From Aurantimonas endophytica (lineage in GTDB: Bacteria; Pseudomonadota; Alphaproteobacteria; Rhizobiales; Rhizobiaceae): DNA of 64,000 nucleotides. Below the pieces are notes generated by a model. That model was not told the origin of the DNA. It searched no databases and worked only from the letters and a program-made list of their open reading frames with translations. Below are positions 19,768 through 29,198 of this stretch, one piece after another (positions within the stretch are counted from its first letter, which is position 1; every line of letters starts with the position of its first letter). The stretch is taken from NCBI RefSeq assembly GCF_014196845.1, contig NZ_JACIEM010000001.1:310001-374000 (forward strand), written 5' to 3'. The position numbers and the translations under genes are program-made.

Positions 19768-20523
19768 TCAGCCCGGCGTGGCGGTCGTGGCGCCGCTGGC
19801 CTTGCCGGCGAGCATGGCGGACACCGCAGCCGCGGCGGCATCGAGGGCGGCTCGATCCCGAGATCGCAGGACGATCTCGGTGGAGAAGCGCTCGCCGTCG
19901 AAGCGGGGATACGATCCTATGGCGACGCCGGGATGCAGCTTTGACAAGGCCCGCAGCGGATCGCCGATATCGCCCTCGCCATAAGGGCAGGCGACGGCGA
20001 CGCTCTCGATCGCCTTGCCGGCCGGCAGGCTCTCCACGACATTGCCGAGCATCGCCTGGAAGACGTTCGGTACGCCGGCCATGACGAAGACGTTGTCGAC
20101 CCGGAACCCCGGCGCGACGGACACCGGATTGTCGATCAGGCTCGCACCCTCGGGCGTCCGTGCCATGCGCCGCCTGGCATCGGTGAATTCCAGCCCGCGC
20201 GCCGTATAATGAGCTGAAAGCCGGGCCATCGCCTCGGGATGCTCGTCGATCGGCACACCGAAGGCAGCCGCCACCGCGTCGGCTGTGATGTCGTCATGCG
20301 TCGGGCCGATGCCGCCGGAGGTGAAGACGTAGTCGTACTGCCGGCGCAGCGTATTGAGCGTGTCGGAAATGAGATGCGGCTCGTCGCCGACGATCCGCAC
20401 TTCCTTCAGGTCGATGCCGGCAACGGTCATCATTTCGGCGAGATAGCCGATATTGCGATCCTTCGTCCTGCCGGAAAGAAGTTCATCGCCAATGGCGAGC
20501 ATGGCGGCGGTGGCAGGGATCAT
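19768..20523 (-). CDS. CinA-like molybdopterin-binding domain protein
   Basis: A 251-residue protein of the MoCF/CinA N-terminal family. It begins AAMLAIGDELLSGRTKDRNI and carries the nucleotide/molybdopterin-binding motif TSGGIGPTHDDIT. It contains only the MoCF domain and lacks the C-terminal nicotinamide-mononucleotide deamidase domain of full-length CinA, so it is the short competence/damage-inducible protein A type. The start is placed at the ATG at 20521-20523, where CGGAG is six bases upstream; an upstream in-frame ATG at 20691 adds 56 residues that do not look conserved. The exact substrate is not known. Confidence 0.88.
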   Translation of the reverse strand: MIPATAAMLAIGDELLSGRTKDRNIGYLAEMMTVAGIDLKEVRIVGDEPHLISDTLNTLRRQYDYVFTSGGIGPTHDDITADAVAAAFGVPIDEHPEAMARLSAHYTARGLEFTDARRRMARTPEGASLIDNPVSVAPGFRVDNVFVMAGVPNVFQAMLGNVVESLPAGKAIESVAVACPYGEGDIGDPLRALSKLHPGVAIGSYPRFDGERFSTEIVLRSRDRAALDAAAAAVSAMLAGKASGATTATPG

Positions 20524-20747
20524 TCTGAACTCCGGGGCGACTGTTAGACCATAAGAAGGTCCAGGAGACGCCGAAAGCAAGGTGGCAGAAACGATGATCG
20601 GTGCCATGCGGCCCGCGATATCGTTTCGCCGAAGGTGACGGTTCGTCACCGAAGGGCGCCGGACAATTCCACGGCGAAGTGCGATATGCATTCCGTGGCC
20701 GCCGGACGGTTGGTTGAATGAATTCTCAAGACAAGGAATAGCGCTTC

Positions 20748-21347
20748 ATGGCGAAGGTTCTCGTTCTCTATTATTCGAGCTACGGACATATCGAGGCAAT
20801 GGCGAAAGCCGTGGCCGAGGGCGCCGAGAGCGGCGGCGCGAACGTCGACATCAAGCGGGTCCCGGAGACGGCGCCGCAGGAGGTCATCGAGGCGGCGCAC
20901 TTCAAGACCGACCACCCCTATCCGGTCTGCGATCCGATGGAACTGCCGAACTACGACGCGATCATCATCGGCGTGCCCACCCGCTACGGCAATATGGCCT
21001 CGCAGATGCAGGCCTTCTGGGACCGGACCGGCCCGCTCTGGGCGACGGGCGCACTGATCGGCAAGGTGGGCGGCGCCTTTGCCTCGTCGGCGACCCAGCA
21101 TGGCGGCAACGAGGCGACGCTCTTGTCGGCGCACAAGACCCTGCTGCATCACGGGCTGGTCGTGGTCGGACTGCCCTATTCCTTTGCCGGGCAGATGAAC
21201 ATGGACGAGATCGTCGGCGGATCGCCCTATGGCGCGACGACCATGGCCAAGGGCGACGGCTCGCGGATGCCAAGCACGATCGAACTCGACGGCGCACGCT
21301 TCCAGGGCAAGCACATCGCCGAGATTGCTGCCAAGCTCACCGCCTGA
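20748..21347 (+). CDS. wrbA: NAD(P)H:quinone oxidoreductase WrbA
   Basis: A 199-residue flavodoxin-like FMN enzyme that reduces quinones by two electrons and so limits oxidative damage. The FMN phosphate loop is [13 protein letters not shown] at the N-terminus. [16 protein letters not shown], the cofactor-binding PTRYG segment, and [12 protein letters not shown] are WrbA signatures. The length matches the family (about 200). AAGGA lies 11-12 bases before the ATG. It stands divergent from the CinA-like gene with about 220 bases between, which must hold both promoters. Confidence 0.97.
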   Translation: MAKVLVLYYSSYGHIEAMAKAVAEGAESGGANVDIKRVPETAPQEVIEAAHFKTDHPYPVCDPMELPNYDAIIIGVPTRYGNMASQMQAFWDRTGPLWATGALIGKVGGAFASSATQHGGNEATLLSAHKTLLHHGLVVVGLPYSFAGQMNMDEIVGGSPYGATTMAKGDGSRMPSTIELDGARFQGKHIAEIAAKLTA

Positions 21348-21462
21348 GGCGGAAAACTCGGCATACGCCGAGAGCAGTCTTGTTCCATAGCCTCGAAGAC
21401 GTGGGCGGCCCGCAGGGGCCGCTTACGTTGCACGGGTGAGCCAGACCCCGACCGGAAGCGCC

Positions 21463-21666
21463 TCACACCGGCAGCGGTTCACGCTGCAGCGGACTGGCGA
21501 TGTCATCCTCGAAATCCAACGCGTTGCGCAGCCGCTCGAGGGCAAAATTCTGCTTCCGAAGCCGCGCGAGCAGGTCGGTGCCGCCGATCTCCGGCATCTC
21601 CGTATTGGGCAGGTCCTCGATCGGGTGAGGTCCGTCGTGACGGCTGAAACTGCCTGCCATTTCCAT
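21463..21666 (-). CDS. Small hypothetical protein
   Basis: A 67-residue soluble, acidic protein of unknown function. Its central part GTDLLARLRKQNFALERLRN and the tail FEDDIASPLQREPLPV have the composition of a real alphaproteobacterial protein. GGGGG lies directly before the first ATG at 21664-21666; an alternative ATG two codons in (MAGSF) would have better spacing. The longer open frame to 21716 adds only arginine-rich sequence. It sits between wrbA and the leucine tRNA, convergent with wrbA. Confidence 0.55.
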   Translation of the reverse strand: MEMAGSFSRHDGPHPIEDLPNTEMPEIGGTDLLARLRKQNFALERLRNALDFEDDIASPLQREPLPV

Positions 21667-21812
21667 GCCCCCTGTCTCGGCCGTGCCGGCTTCTTGACTG
21701 ACCTGACCCTACGCATTTTCGCCGTAATTCGCTATCGGAATCTTCGCGTCCTGTTGCCGCAAGCCCACAGAACTTGACAGCAACCTTCGGCTCGGATGAC
21801 TTGCCGCGGTGC

Positions 21813-21898
21813 GCGGGCGTGGCGAAATGGTAGACGCAAGGGACTTAAAATCCCTCGGGCTTCGTCCCGTGCGGGTTCGAGTCCCGCCGCCCGCACCA
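21813..21898 (+). tRNA. tRNA-Leu (TAA anticodon)
   Basis: The 86-base sequence folds as a class II tRNA. The acceptor arms GCGGGCG and CGCCCGC pair, the D arm is TGGCGAAATGGTAGACGC, the anticodon stem-loop GGGACTTAAAATCCC carries TAA, a long variable arm follows, then a GGTTCGAGTCC T-arm and an encoded ACCA tail. The long variable arm and anticodon give leucine. Confidence 0.97.
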
Positions 21899-21984
21899 GC
21901 CAGGGCCCGATTTGCAAGACTTCGGCTCAATCTGCTCAGTGACGGCATCGCTGACGGCGTGGTAACGCCAAGAGGAACACAACC

Positions 21985-23841
21985 TTGGCGCGCGATCACG
22001 AAAGTTTGTTGAGATTGGCGGGCGCGGACGGAGGCGAAACAGTGGCTGATCCTTTTCCACCCTTCGAGGCAGTGGCATCGGTCCTTGTGGACGTCGCCAT
22101 GGGCCGTCGTCCTGCTGACCTCGTCGTCCGCAACGCACGCTGGGTGAACGTTCATTCCGGCGAGATCATCCCCGGTACGGACATCGCCGTGGCGGCCGGC
22201 CGCTTCGCCTATTGCGGCCCTGACGCCTCGCACACGATCGGCGAGGCGACGACGGTCGTCGACGCGGCGGGACGTTACGTCGTGCCCGGGCTCTGCGACG
22301 CGCACATGCACGTCGAGAGTAGCATGGTCACCGTCACCGAGTTCTGCCGGGCGGTCATCCCGCATGGCACCACCTCGATGTTCATCGACCCGCACGAGAT
22401 CGCCAACGTCCTCGGTCTGCCCGGCGTCCGGCTGATGCATGACGAGGCGCTGGCGCAGCCTGTCAATGTGTGGGTGCAGATGCCGTCCTGCGTGCCGTCG
22501 GCGCCGGGGCTGGAGGAGGGCGGAGCCGTGCTCGGCCCGGAGGACGTCGCCGAGGCGATGGGCTGGCCGGGGATCATCGGGCTCGGCGAGGTGATGAACT
22601 TCCCGGGCGTCGCCGCCAACGATCCGACCATGGTCGGCGAGATCGCCGCGACACGGCGCGCCGGCCGCACCGTCGGCGGCCACTACGCCTCGCCCGATCT
22701 CGGCCGCGCCTTTCACGGCTATGTCGCCGGCGGGCCCGAGGACGATCACGAAGGCACCCGCATGGAGGATGCGGTGGCGCGCGTGCGCCAGGGCATGAAG
22801 GCGATGCTGCGGCTGGGCTCGGCCTGGTACGACGTCGCAACCCAGGTTCGCGCCATCACTGAGCTCTGCCTCGACTCGCGCCATTTCATCCTGTGTACCG
22901 ACGACTGCCACTCCGGCACGCTGGTGCGCGACGGCCATATGGACCGGGCCGTGCGCCACGCGATCGGCCGGGGGCTGAAGCCGATCACCGCGATCCAGAT
23001 GGCGACGATCAATACCGCCGAGCATTTCAAGCTTGAGCGCGAGATCGGGTCTGTGACGCCGGGCCGCCGCGCCGACTTCCTGATCGTCTCCGACCTGGCC
23101 GAGTTGAAGATCGACACGGTCTACGGCCGGGGCATCCGCCTGGCATCGGCGGGACGGCTCGAAGCCGACATGCCGTCCTACGCCTATCCCGCCAGCGCCA
23201 CCGACACCGTGCGGCTCGGGCGAGCCCTCGTTGCAGACGATTTCCGGGTGAAAGCCCCGGCGGGGGCTGGCGCGACCGTCCCGGCGCGGGTCATCGGCGT
23301 GGTCGAGAATCAGGCACCGACGCGTGCGCTGACGGCGCATGTCCCGGTGGAGGACGGGGTGGCCCTGGCCGATCCCGCCGCCGACATCTGCCGCATCGCC
23401 TTGGTCGAGCGGCATCGCGGTTCGGGGGACGTGGTCAACGGCTTCGTCTCCGGCTTCGGCTATCGCGGAAGCTGCGCCATGGCCTCGACCGTGGCGCACG
23501 ACTGCCACCACATGATCGTCGTCGGCACATCGGACGAGGACATGGCGCTGGCCGCGAACCGGCTGGGCGAGGTCGGCGGCGGGGTGGTGTTCTTCGCCGA
23601 CGGCGAGGAAAGGGCACTGATCGAGATGCCGATCGCGGGCCTGATGTCGAACGAGCGCGCCGAGATCGTCGCGGCCAAGGCCGACAGGCTGATCGCCGCC
23701 ATGAAGGAGGCCGGCTGCACGCTGAACAACGCCTATATGCAGCACTCGCTGCTGGCGCTGGCGGTCATTCCGAGCCTTCGGATCTCCGACAAGGGCATCG
23801 TCGACGTGGACCGGTTCGAGCTCGTCGATCTCTTCGTCTGA
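21985..23841 (+). CDS. ade: Adenine deaminase
   Basis: A 618-residue amidohydrolase-superfamily enzyme that deaminates adenine to hypoxanthine in purine salvage. The metal-binding DAHMHVESS and PHEIANVLG segments are visible, as are the GLGEVMN, CTDDCHSGTL and HDCHHMIVVG motifs typical of Ade/AdeC. The C-terminal adenine-deaminase domain ends in NNAYMQHSLLALAVIPSLRI. The chosen start is TTG at 21985 because AGAGGA lies eight bases upstream; a GTG at 22042 is the next option. It lies directly downstream of tRNA-Leu. With gpt it forms the purine-salvage content of the window, though the two are not co-transcribed. Confidence 0.95.
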   Translation: MARDHESLLRLAGADGGETVADPFPPFEAVASVLVDVAMGRRPADLVVRNARWVNVHSGEIIPGTDIAVAAGRFAYCGPDASHTIGEATTVVDAAGRYVVPGLCDAHMHVESSMVTVTEFCRAVIPHGTTSMFIDPHEIANVLGLPGVRLMHDEALAQPVNVWVQMPSCVPSAPGLEEGGAVLGPEDVAEAMGWPGIIGLGEVMNFPGVAANDPTMVGEIAATRRAGRTVGGHYASPDLGRAFHGYVAGGPEDDHEGTRMEDAVARVRQGMKAMLRLGSAWYDVATQVRAITELCLDSRHFILCTDDCHSGTLVRDGHMDRAVRHAIGRGLKPITAIQMATINTAEHFKLEREIGSVTPGRRADFLIVSDLAELKIDTVYGRGIRLASAGRLEADMPSYAYPASATDTVRLGRALVADDFRVKAPAGAGATVPARVIGVVENQAPTRALTAHVPVEDGVALADPAADICRIALVERHRGSGDVVNGFVSGFGYRGSCAMASTVAHDCHHMIVVGTSDEDMALAANRLGEVGGGVVFFADGEERALIEMPIAGLMSNERAEIVAAKADRLIAAMKEAGCTLNNAYMQHSLLALAVIPSLRISDKGIVDVDRFELVDLFV

Positions 23842-23931
23842 CCTCTCAATAGGTCGCGACTTTACAAAATGCCGGCAATGGCCGATGGCTGCCGGTGAAC
23901 GATGGTCAACTGCTAGAGAAGGGGGCGTGCG

Positions 23932-24027
23932 ATGGCTATGACGACATCGATCGGTGGAGTTGCCGCCTCGATTATCGGCGCCGGCGCGTGTGCCGCGTTC
24001 GCTGCCTCGCAGCGCTCCGTCGGTTAG
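23932..24027 (+). CDS. Possible 31-residue hydrophobic small protein
   Basis: An ATG at 23932 preceded by AGAAGGGGG at suitable spacing opens a 31-codon frame. It reads MAMTTSIGGVAASIIGAGAC and continues AAFAASQRSVG. The glycine/alanine-rich hydrophobic stretch would span a membrane once or act as a signal-like peptide. There is no homologue I can name. The strong ribosome binding site is the main support. Confidence 0.4.
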   Translation: MAMTTSIGGVAASIIGAGACAAFAASQRSVG

Positions 24028-24141
24028 CGCGTCCGGCCCGCGGCGTCCCGAAAGGGCCGCCGCTCCTTGTCGCCGTTTCGCCGGCATTGAGTTTTTAGGC
24101 AGCCGCGTCGCGGTCCGCCACCGTTGTCAAAGTATCAGTCC

Positions 24142-25395
24142 ATGTCCCAGTCCGAATTCCGCAGCCGCGTCGCCACCGCGGAACAGGCCCTTCGCGCGCT
24201 GTTTCCGCCGACGCCCCTGCAGCTCAACGAGCATCTGTCGGCCCGTTACGGTGCCCGCATCTATCTCAAGCGGGAGGACCTGACGCCGGTCCGCTCCTAC
24301 AAGATCCGCGGCGCCTTCAACTTCATGCGCAAGCGCATCGACGAGGGCACCGCCACCGGCCGTTTCTGCTGTGCCTCGGCCGGCAACCACGCCCAGGGCT
24401 TTGCCTTCGCCTGCCGCCATTTCGGCCTGAACGGTCGGATCTTCATGCCGGTGACGACGCCGCAGCAGAAGATCGACAAGACCCGGGTGTTCGGCGGCGA
24501 CGCCGTCGAGATCGAACTCGTCGGCGACTTCTTCGACGATTGCTATGCCGCGGCGAGGGCCTATTCGGCCGAGACCGGGGCTGCCATGGTGCCACCTTTC
24601 GACCATGAGGACATCGTCGAGGGCCAGGCCAGCGTCGGCCTCGAGATGGTCGCGCAGCTGGACGGCGAGATCGCCGACATGCTGGTGCTGCCGGTCGGGG
24701 GCGGCGGGCTGGCATCGGGACTGGTGCGCTATTTCCAGGGCGAGATCCGGCCGCAATTCCGCTTCGTCGAGCCGCTGGGCGCGCCCAGCCTGCGCAGCAG
24801 CCTGGTCAGCGGGGAACGCGTGCGGCTGCCGCAGCTCGATGGCTTCGTCGACGGTGCCGCCGTCGCGGAAATCGGCGCGCTGCCTTATACGACGCTCTCG
24901 GGCTTCAAGCCCGACGACGTATTGCTCTCGCCGGAAGGCCGGCTCTGCCAGACGATGCTGGAGATGCTGAATGTCGAGGGAATCGTGCTGGAGCCCGCCG
25001 GGGCGCTGGCGATCGACGCGCTGCGGGATCTCGGCGGGACCGTGCGCGGCAAGACGGTCGTCCTGGTCGTCTCCGGTGGCAATTTCGATTTCGAACGCCT
25101 GCCCGACGTCAAGGAACGGGCGCTGCGCTACGAGGGGCTGAAGAAGTACTTCATCCTGCGGCTTGCCCAGCGCCCCGGCGCGCTGAAGGACTTTCTCGAT
25201 TATCTCGGACCCGACGACGACATCGCCCGCTTCGAATATCTGAAGAAGTCTGCCCGCGATTTCGCATCCATCCTGATCGGCATCGAGACCAAGGACGCGG
25301 CCAACTTCCCGAGCCTGCTGGCGCGGTTCGACGCAGGCGGTGTCAGCTATCAGGACATCACCGACAACCAGATCCTGGCGGATCTCCTGATCTGA
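24142..25395 (+). CDS. ilvA: Threonine ammonia-lyase, short form
   Basis: A 417-residue PLP enzyme that converts threonine to 2-oxobutanoate, the first step of isoleucine synthesis. The cofactor lysine is K54 in SYKIRGAFN. SAGNHAQGFA is the substrate-binding loop, and VLPVGGGGLASG is the phosphate-binding glycine loop. A single regulatory ACT-like domain follows (LAQRPGALKDFLDYLGPDDD onwards), as in the short IlvA type. The start is placed at the ATG at 24142; a TTG at 24124 is possible. Neither has a clear ribosome binding site. Confidence 0.93.
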   Translation: MSQSEFRSRVATAEQALRALFPPTPLQLNEHLSARYGARIYLKREDLTPVRSYKIRGAFNFMRKRIDEGTATGRFCCASAGNHAQGFAFACRHFGLNGRIFMPVTTPQQKIDKTRVFGGDAVEIELVGDFFDDCYAAARAYSAETGAAMVPPFDHEDIVEGQASVGLEMVAQLDGEIADMLVLPVGGGGLASGLVRYFQGEIRPQFRFVEPLGAPSLRSSLVSGERVRLPQLDGFVDGAAVAEIGALPYTTLSGFKPDDVLLSPEGRLCQTMLEMLNVEGIVLEPAGALAIDALRDLGGTVRGKTVVLVVSGGNFDFERLPDVKERALRYEGLKKYFILRLAQRPGALKDFLDYLGPDDDIARFEYLKKSARDFASILIGIETKDAANFPSLLARFDAGGVSYQDITDNQILADLLI

Positions 25396-25455
25396 CGGGG
25401 CGAGACGGATGACCATCGAGCAAGCCGGGCGGCAGCGGGGGCGGGCGGTGCGGCC

Positions 25456-26631
25456 GTGAGCGCCATCGTCGTTCTCGCCGTCACCTACGTGCTGTCGCAG
25501 TTCTTCCGGTCGTTTCTTGCCGTGCTCGCGCCCGTGCTGACTACCGATCTCGGGGTTGGCGAGGCGGCATTGGCGACGGCGTCGGGCGTATGGTTCATCG
25601 CCTTTGCCCTGATGCAGTTTCCGGTCGGCTGGTCGCTCGATCGCTACGGGCCGCGGCGCACGACGTCGCTGTTGCTGCTCGCGGCCGTGGCTGGTGCCCT
25701 GCTGTTCGCGCTGGCAGAGGGACCCGCGGCCATCATCGCGGCCATGGCGTTGATCGGCATCGGCTGCTCGGCTGTGCTGATGGCGGCGTTCTACCTTCTG
25801 GCGCGGCAATTTCCGCCGCAGCGCTTCGCCATGTTCGCCTCCTGGATAGTGGCATCAGGCCTGTCGGGTGGCGTCCTCGGATCCGCGCCGCTGGCCCTCG
25901 CCACCGAGGCATTCGGCTGGCGCGTCGTGATGGCCGGGCTTGCCGGCGTCACGCTGGTCGCGGCGCTGGCCGTCGCGGCCCTGGTCCGCGATCCGCCGGC
26001 AGCCAGCGCCCCGCAGGGGAGCGGTTCCCTTTTTACACTCCTCAAGATGCGTCAGCTCTGGCCGCTGATGGCCATCGCCTTCGTCGCCTACGCGCCTGCC
26101 GCCAATCTACGGGGCCTATGGGCCGGCCCGTTCCTGGCGGACGTCCACGGCTACGACATCGAGGCCATCGGCCGGGCGACCCTGGTGATGGCGATCGCCC
26201 TGATCCTCGGCACGATCATCTACGGACCGCTCGACGTGCTGTTCAATACGCGCAAACGGGTGCCGTTCGTCGGCGTGACCGTGACCGGCCTCTGCCTTGC
26301 TTTGCTGGCCGCGACCAGCGGCGGCTCCGCAACGATCGCCGTCGTGCTGATGACCGCGGTGACGTTCTTCGGGGCCGGCTACGCGCTGATCATGGCGCAT
26401 GCAAGGGCGATGGTGCCGGCCCATCTCATCGGGCGCGGCGTCACGTTGATGAACTTCTTCTCGATCGGCGGCGCCGGGGTCATCCAGTTCCTGTCCGGCA
26501 CCGTCTTTGCGACCGCCGCAGGCCGGACGTCGCCGGAGAGCGCCTACGCCGTCCTGTTCGGCTTCTATGCGCTGCTGCTCGCCGCCGGCTTGACGGCGTA
26601 CTCGTTCAGCCGCGACATGCGGACGCGCTAG
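25456..26631 (+). CDS. MFS transporter
   Basis: A 391-residue integral membrane protein with about twelve hydrophobic segments, of the major facilitator superfamily. The cytoplasmic loop between helices 2 and 3 appears as PVGWSLDRYGPRRT, the usual MFS loop motif in variant form. The substrate is unknown; the sequence resembles the NNP/OFA-like group of carboxylate and small-molecule exporters only loosely. It starts at a GTG at 25456, 60 bases after ilvA, and may be co-transcribed with it. Confidence 0.88.
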   Translation: MSAIVVLAVTYVLSQFFRSFLAVLAPVLTTDLGVGEAALATASGVWFIAFALMQFPVGWSLDRYGPRRTTSLLLLAAVAGALLFALAEGPAAIIAAMALIGIGCSAVLMAAFYLLARQFPPQRFAMFASWIVASGLSGGVLGSAPLALATEAFGWRVVMAGLAGVTLVAALAVAALVRDPPAASAPQGSGSLFTLLKMRQLWPLMAIAFVAYAPAANLRGLWAGPFLADVHGYDIEAIGRATLVMAIALILGTIIYGPLDVLFNTRKRVPFVGVTVTGLCLALLAATSGGSATIAVVLMTAVTFFGAGYALIMAHARAMVPAHLIGRGVTLMNFFSIGGAGVIQFLSGTVFATAAGRTSPESAYAVLFGFYALLLAAGLTAYSFSRDMRTR

Positions 26632-26637
26632 GTCGGT

Positions 26638-27618
26638 TCAACCGGCCGGCAGGGCCTTGATCCACGCGGTGATCCGCGCCGCGACGTCCGCCGTCGTCTG
26701 CGGCGAGAGGATGTCGCCGGCGAGCACGTGATTGGCCGGGTCGCCGCTGCCCCTGATCTCCACCGCCTCCGCCGGCCCAGCCCATTCCGCGACGACCACC
26801 TCGGTAGCGGCAGGGTCGACGATCGCATCGCTCCTCGAATAGAGCACCAGCAGCGGCGTCAGCACGGCCTGGAGGTCGGCGGAGCGCGCGGCGCGGACCA
26901 GCGCACCCATCGGAGCAAGCGCACCGATCGGATAGCGTGTCGTCCAGTTCTCGGCCTGCGCCGGACTGGCCGGCTCGAAGCCGTAGGTGTCGCTGCCGAA
27001 CAGCGGCAGGATCTCTCGGACGAAGGGCAGGTCCAGCGCAAACGACCAGCGGTCGAGCAGACCGAAGTTCGGCGAGATCAGCACCAGGCCGGTTACGTCC
27101 TGCATGAAGCCGCCTTTGGCCGCACCGGTGGCGGCGAGCGTCGCGCCGGTGGACGTCGCGATGACGATGACGCGGTTGCCGATGGTGCGGCCGACGGCGA
27201 CTGCCTCGGCGAGGTCGTTGATCCAGTCGTTGACGCTGGCCTGTTCCATGGCGGCGCCGTCGCGGCCGTGGCCGGCAAGGCGCGTGTAGAAAAGGTTGGC
27301 GCCGAGCGCCTGCGCCACCTCGTCGGCAAGGGGGCGCGTCTCGCCTTTTGCCGCCGAGAAGCCGTGGACATAGACGATCGCCAAGGGCGTGCGGGCCCGC
27401 GACGCCGGAAACGCCCAGACGATCTCCTTCTGCGCGTTCGGCCGCAGATTCGGCACGTCCGCCTCGGTGCGGGCGAGATAGGCTTCGGGATCGCTGCCGA
27501 TGACGGAAGGATCGAATGTCACGGTGAGGTCCGCGGGCTCGCGCGGCCCGGCAAACCAGACGGCCGCGATGGCGAGCGCGAGGAGAAAGACGAAGGCGAG
27601 GACGAGGCGAAGGATCAC
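26638..27618 (-). CDS. Membrane-anchored alpha/beta hydrolase
   Basis: A 326-residue protein with an N-terminal signal anchor (LRLVLAFVFLLALAIAAVWF) and a periplasmic alpha/beta-hydrolase domain. The oxyanion strand is YVHGFSAAKGE, the nucleophile elbow is IATSTGATLA (a GxSxG-like variant with A first), the acid lies in YSRSDAIVD and the histidine in DPANHVLAGD. It is probably an esterase or lipase-like enzyme with unknown substrate. The gene converges with the MFS transporter (stops 6 bases apart). Confidence 0.85.
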   Translation of the reverse strand: MILRLVLAFVFLLALAIAAVWFAGPREPADLTVTFDPSVIGSDPEAYLARTEADVPNLRPNAQKEIVWAFPASRARTPLAIVYVHGFSAAKGETRPLADEVAQALGANLFYTRLAGHGRDGAAMEQASVNDWINDLAEAVAVGRTIGNRVIVIATSTGATLAATGAAKGGFMQDVTGLVLISPNFGLLDRWSFALDLPFVREILPLFGSDTYGFEPASPAQAENWTTRYPIGALAPMGALVRAARSADLQAVLTPLLVLYSRSDAIVDPAATEVVVAEWAGPAEAVEIRGSGDPANHVLAGDILSPQTTADVAARITAWIKALPAG

Positions 27619-27713
27619 GGGTTACCGTCCGGTTGGCGCGGAAGGCCGAAGCTCTATCGCGTCTCGCGCCTCGGCGAAACCGCCGCCGCGACGAACGGCG
27701 TCAACGTCCCCGC

Positions 27714-28652
27714 TCAGCCTTTGGCTGCGACGGTGCGACGGATGAGGTCGGCGACCATCAGGTCGAGATGGGCGCCGCCGCCATTCTTGAATACGGTGAT
27801 CGCCTCAGGACCGGTGCGGCCGACGGCCCCCGACACGAGCTCGGCCAGGTCGCCGCGAATGTCGCTGGCGTCTATCACGCCCTGCTGCAGGGGAATCTCG
27901 ATCTCGCCAATATGGCCGATCGTGGTGCGGCGGGAGTCGACGAACAGTTCGCCGCGTGCCAGCACCGCGTCGTCCGCCTCGCGCATGTCCGGCCGATAGG
28001 CGCCGATCAGGTCGACATGCGTTCCTGGGCGGAGCCAATCGCCCTGCAGGAACGGCGCTACAGCCATTGTCGCGGTCGAGACGATGTCCGACTCGGCGAC
28101 GGTGGCGGCAAGGTCGGTGACGGCACGGACCGCGATGCCCTGCGCCTGCCATTCGGCGGCAAGCTGCGCCGCCTTTTCCGGCGTCCGGTTCCAGATGCGG
28201 ATTTCCTCGAGCCCCGGAAATACTTCCCGGTAGGCCTCGACCAGCGACCGCGCCAGCGTGCCGGCGCCGCAGATCAGCAGCTTGCGGGAATCCGGCCGGG
28301 CCAGCAGACGTGCGCCGAGGACGGAATCACCGGCGGTCTTCCACTTGGTGACGAGGATGCCGTCGACCAGCGCCACCGGCGCCCCGCTCGCCTCGTCGAA
28401 CACCAGCACGCTGCCTTGCACCGTCGGCAGCGGGGGATCCCTGCGGGGGTTATCCGGATAGACGGTGACCGATTTCAGCGCGATGCCGAGGCCGGAAACC
28501 CAGGCTGCCCGGTTCAAGAGGCTCCTGCCATCGCTCGACAGCAGCATGTCGCCGATCTCCGGCGCCGGCAGGCGGTGGCCCGCCTCAATCGCGTCGGCGA
28601 CCATGGTCCATGTCAACAGCCTGTCGGCGTCGGGGAAGGAGATAAACCTCAT
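27714..28652 (-). CDS. Ornithine cyclodeaminase/mu-crystallin family protein
   Basis: A 312-residue NAD(P)-dependent enzyme. The substrate-side loop VSGLGIALKSVTVYPDNPRR contains the conserved lysine, and TKWKTAGDSVLGARLLARPD is typical of the family. The Rossmann loop is LLICGAGTLARSLVEAY. C-terminal conservation shows in TVFKNGGGAHLDLMVADL. Members act as ornithine cyclodeaminases, pyrroline-2-carboxylate reductases or alanine dehydrogenases, and the sequence alone does not decide which. Its ATG overlaps the stop of the GNAT gene (ATGA), so the two are translationally coupled at the end of the cysK group. Confidence 0.9.
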   Translation of the reverse strand: MRFISFPDADRLLTWTMVADAIEAGHRLPAPEIGDMLLSSDGRSLLNRAAWVSGLGIALKSVTVYPDNPRRDPPLPTVQGSVLVFDEASGAPVALVDGILVTKWKTAGDSVLGARLLARPDSRKLLICGAGTLARSLVEAYREVFPGLEEIRIWNRTPEKAAQLAAEWQAQGIAVRAVTDLAATVAESDIVSTATMAVAPFLQGDWLRPGTHVDLIGAYRPDMREADDAVLARGELFVDSRRTTIGHIGEIEIPLQQGVIDASDIRGDLAELVSGAVGRTGPEAITVFKNGGGAHLDLMVADLIRRTVAAKG

Positions 28653-29194
28653 GTCGCGGTCGCGCGGGCCGGCCTCGTCTCGATGGCGGGCGTCTGGACC
28701 CGCCGAGTCGCATAGGGCTTGAAGCCGTGCTTCAGATAGAGCGGCAGCGCCGCCGGATGGTCGAGCGTGTTGGTCTCGATCGAGACGCAGCTTATCCCGT
28801 CGGAGAAACCCGCCTGGATCGCCTGCGACAGCAGGAAACCCGCGACCCCGCGCCCACGGAATTCCGGCATGACGCCAAGATGCACGATGCGCGACTCGCC
28901 GATCGCCGGCCGCGTCTCGATTTCGAACCAGCCGACGCTCGCCGATCCGCTCGATGCGACGAACAGGCGGATGGCCCGACTGTGGATCTCGCGGCGCAGA
29001 TCATCGTCGGGCAGGAGCCGTGAGGTCCAGTGATGCGCCTCGCCGACGGCCCGGTAGAGCGCGCGGTAGCGCTCCAGCGGCATCCGCGGCTCTTCCTGCA
29101 CGACGATCGGCTCGGGGAAGACCGGCGCCGGGGTCATGTCTTCGGGCCGGCTGCTCATCTGCAGGCTGGTGACGGTGGTGGTGAGGAGCGCCAT
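28649..29194 (-). CDS. GNAT-family N-acetyltransferase
   Basis: A 181-residue acetyltransferase. The acetyl-CoA-binding motif A is VHLGVMPEFRGRGVAGFLLS, and the later CVSIETNTLDHPAALPLYLK with HGFKP is the typical motif B. The start is placed at the ATG at 29192-29194, five bases beyond the stop of sseA; the longer frame extends into that gene. Its acceptor substrate is unknown. It shares an ATGA overlap with the ornithine-cyclodeaminase-like gene. Confidence 0.88.
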   Translation of the reverse strand: MALLTTTVTSLQMSSRPEDMTPAPVFPEPIVVQEEPRMPLERYRALYRAVGEAHHWTSRLLPDDDLRREIHSRAIRLFVASSGSASVGWFEIETRPAIGESRIVHLGVMPEFRGRGVAGFLLSQAIQAGFSDGISCVSIETNTLDHPAALPLYLKHGFKPYATRRVQTPAIETRPARATAT

Positions 29195-29198
29195 CGAT

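Noticed and set aside
24127-25809. 560-codon minus-strand open frame opposite ilvA and the MFS gene
   Set aside because: Its translation has the Arg/Gln/His-rich composition of a shadow frame, and both genes on the plus strand carry clear family motifs.
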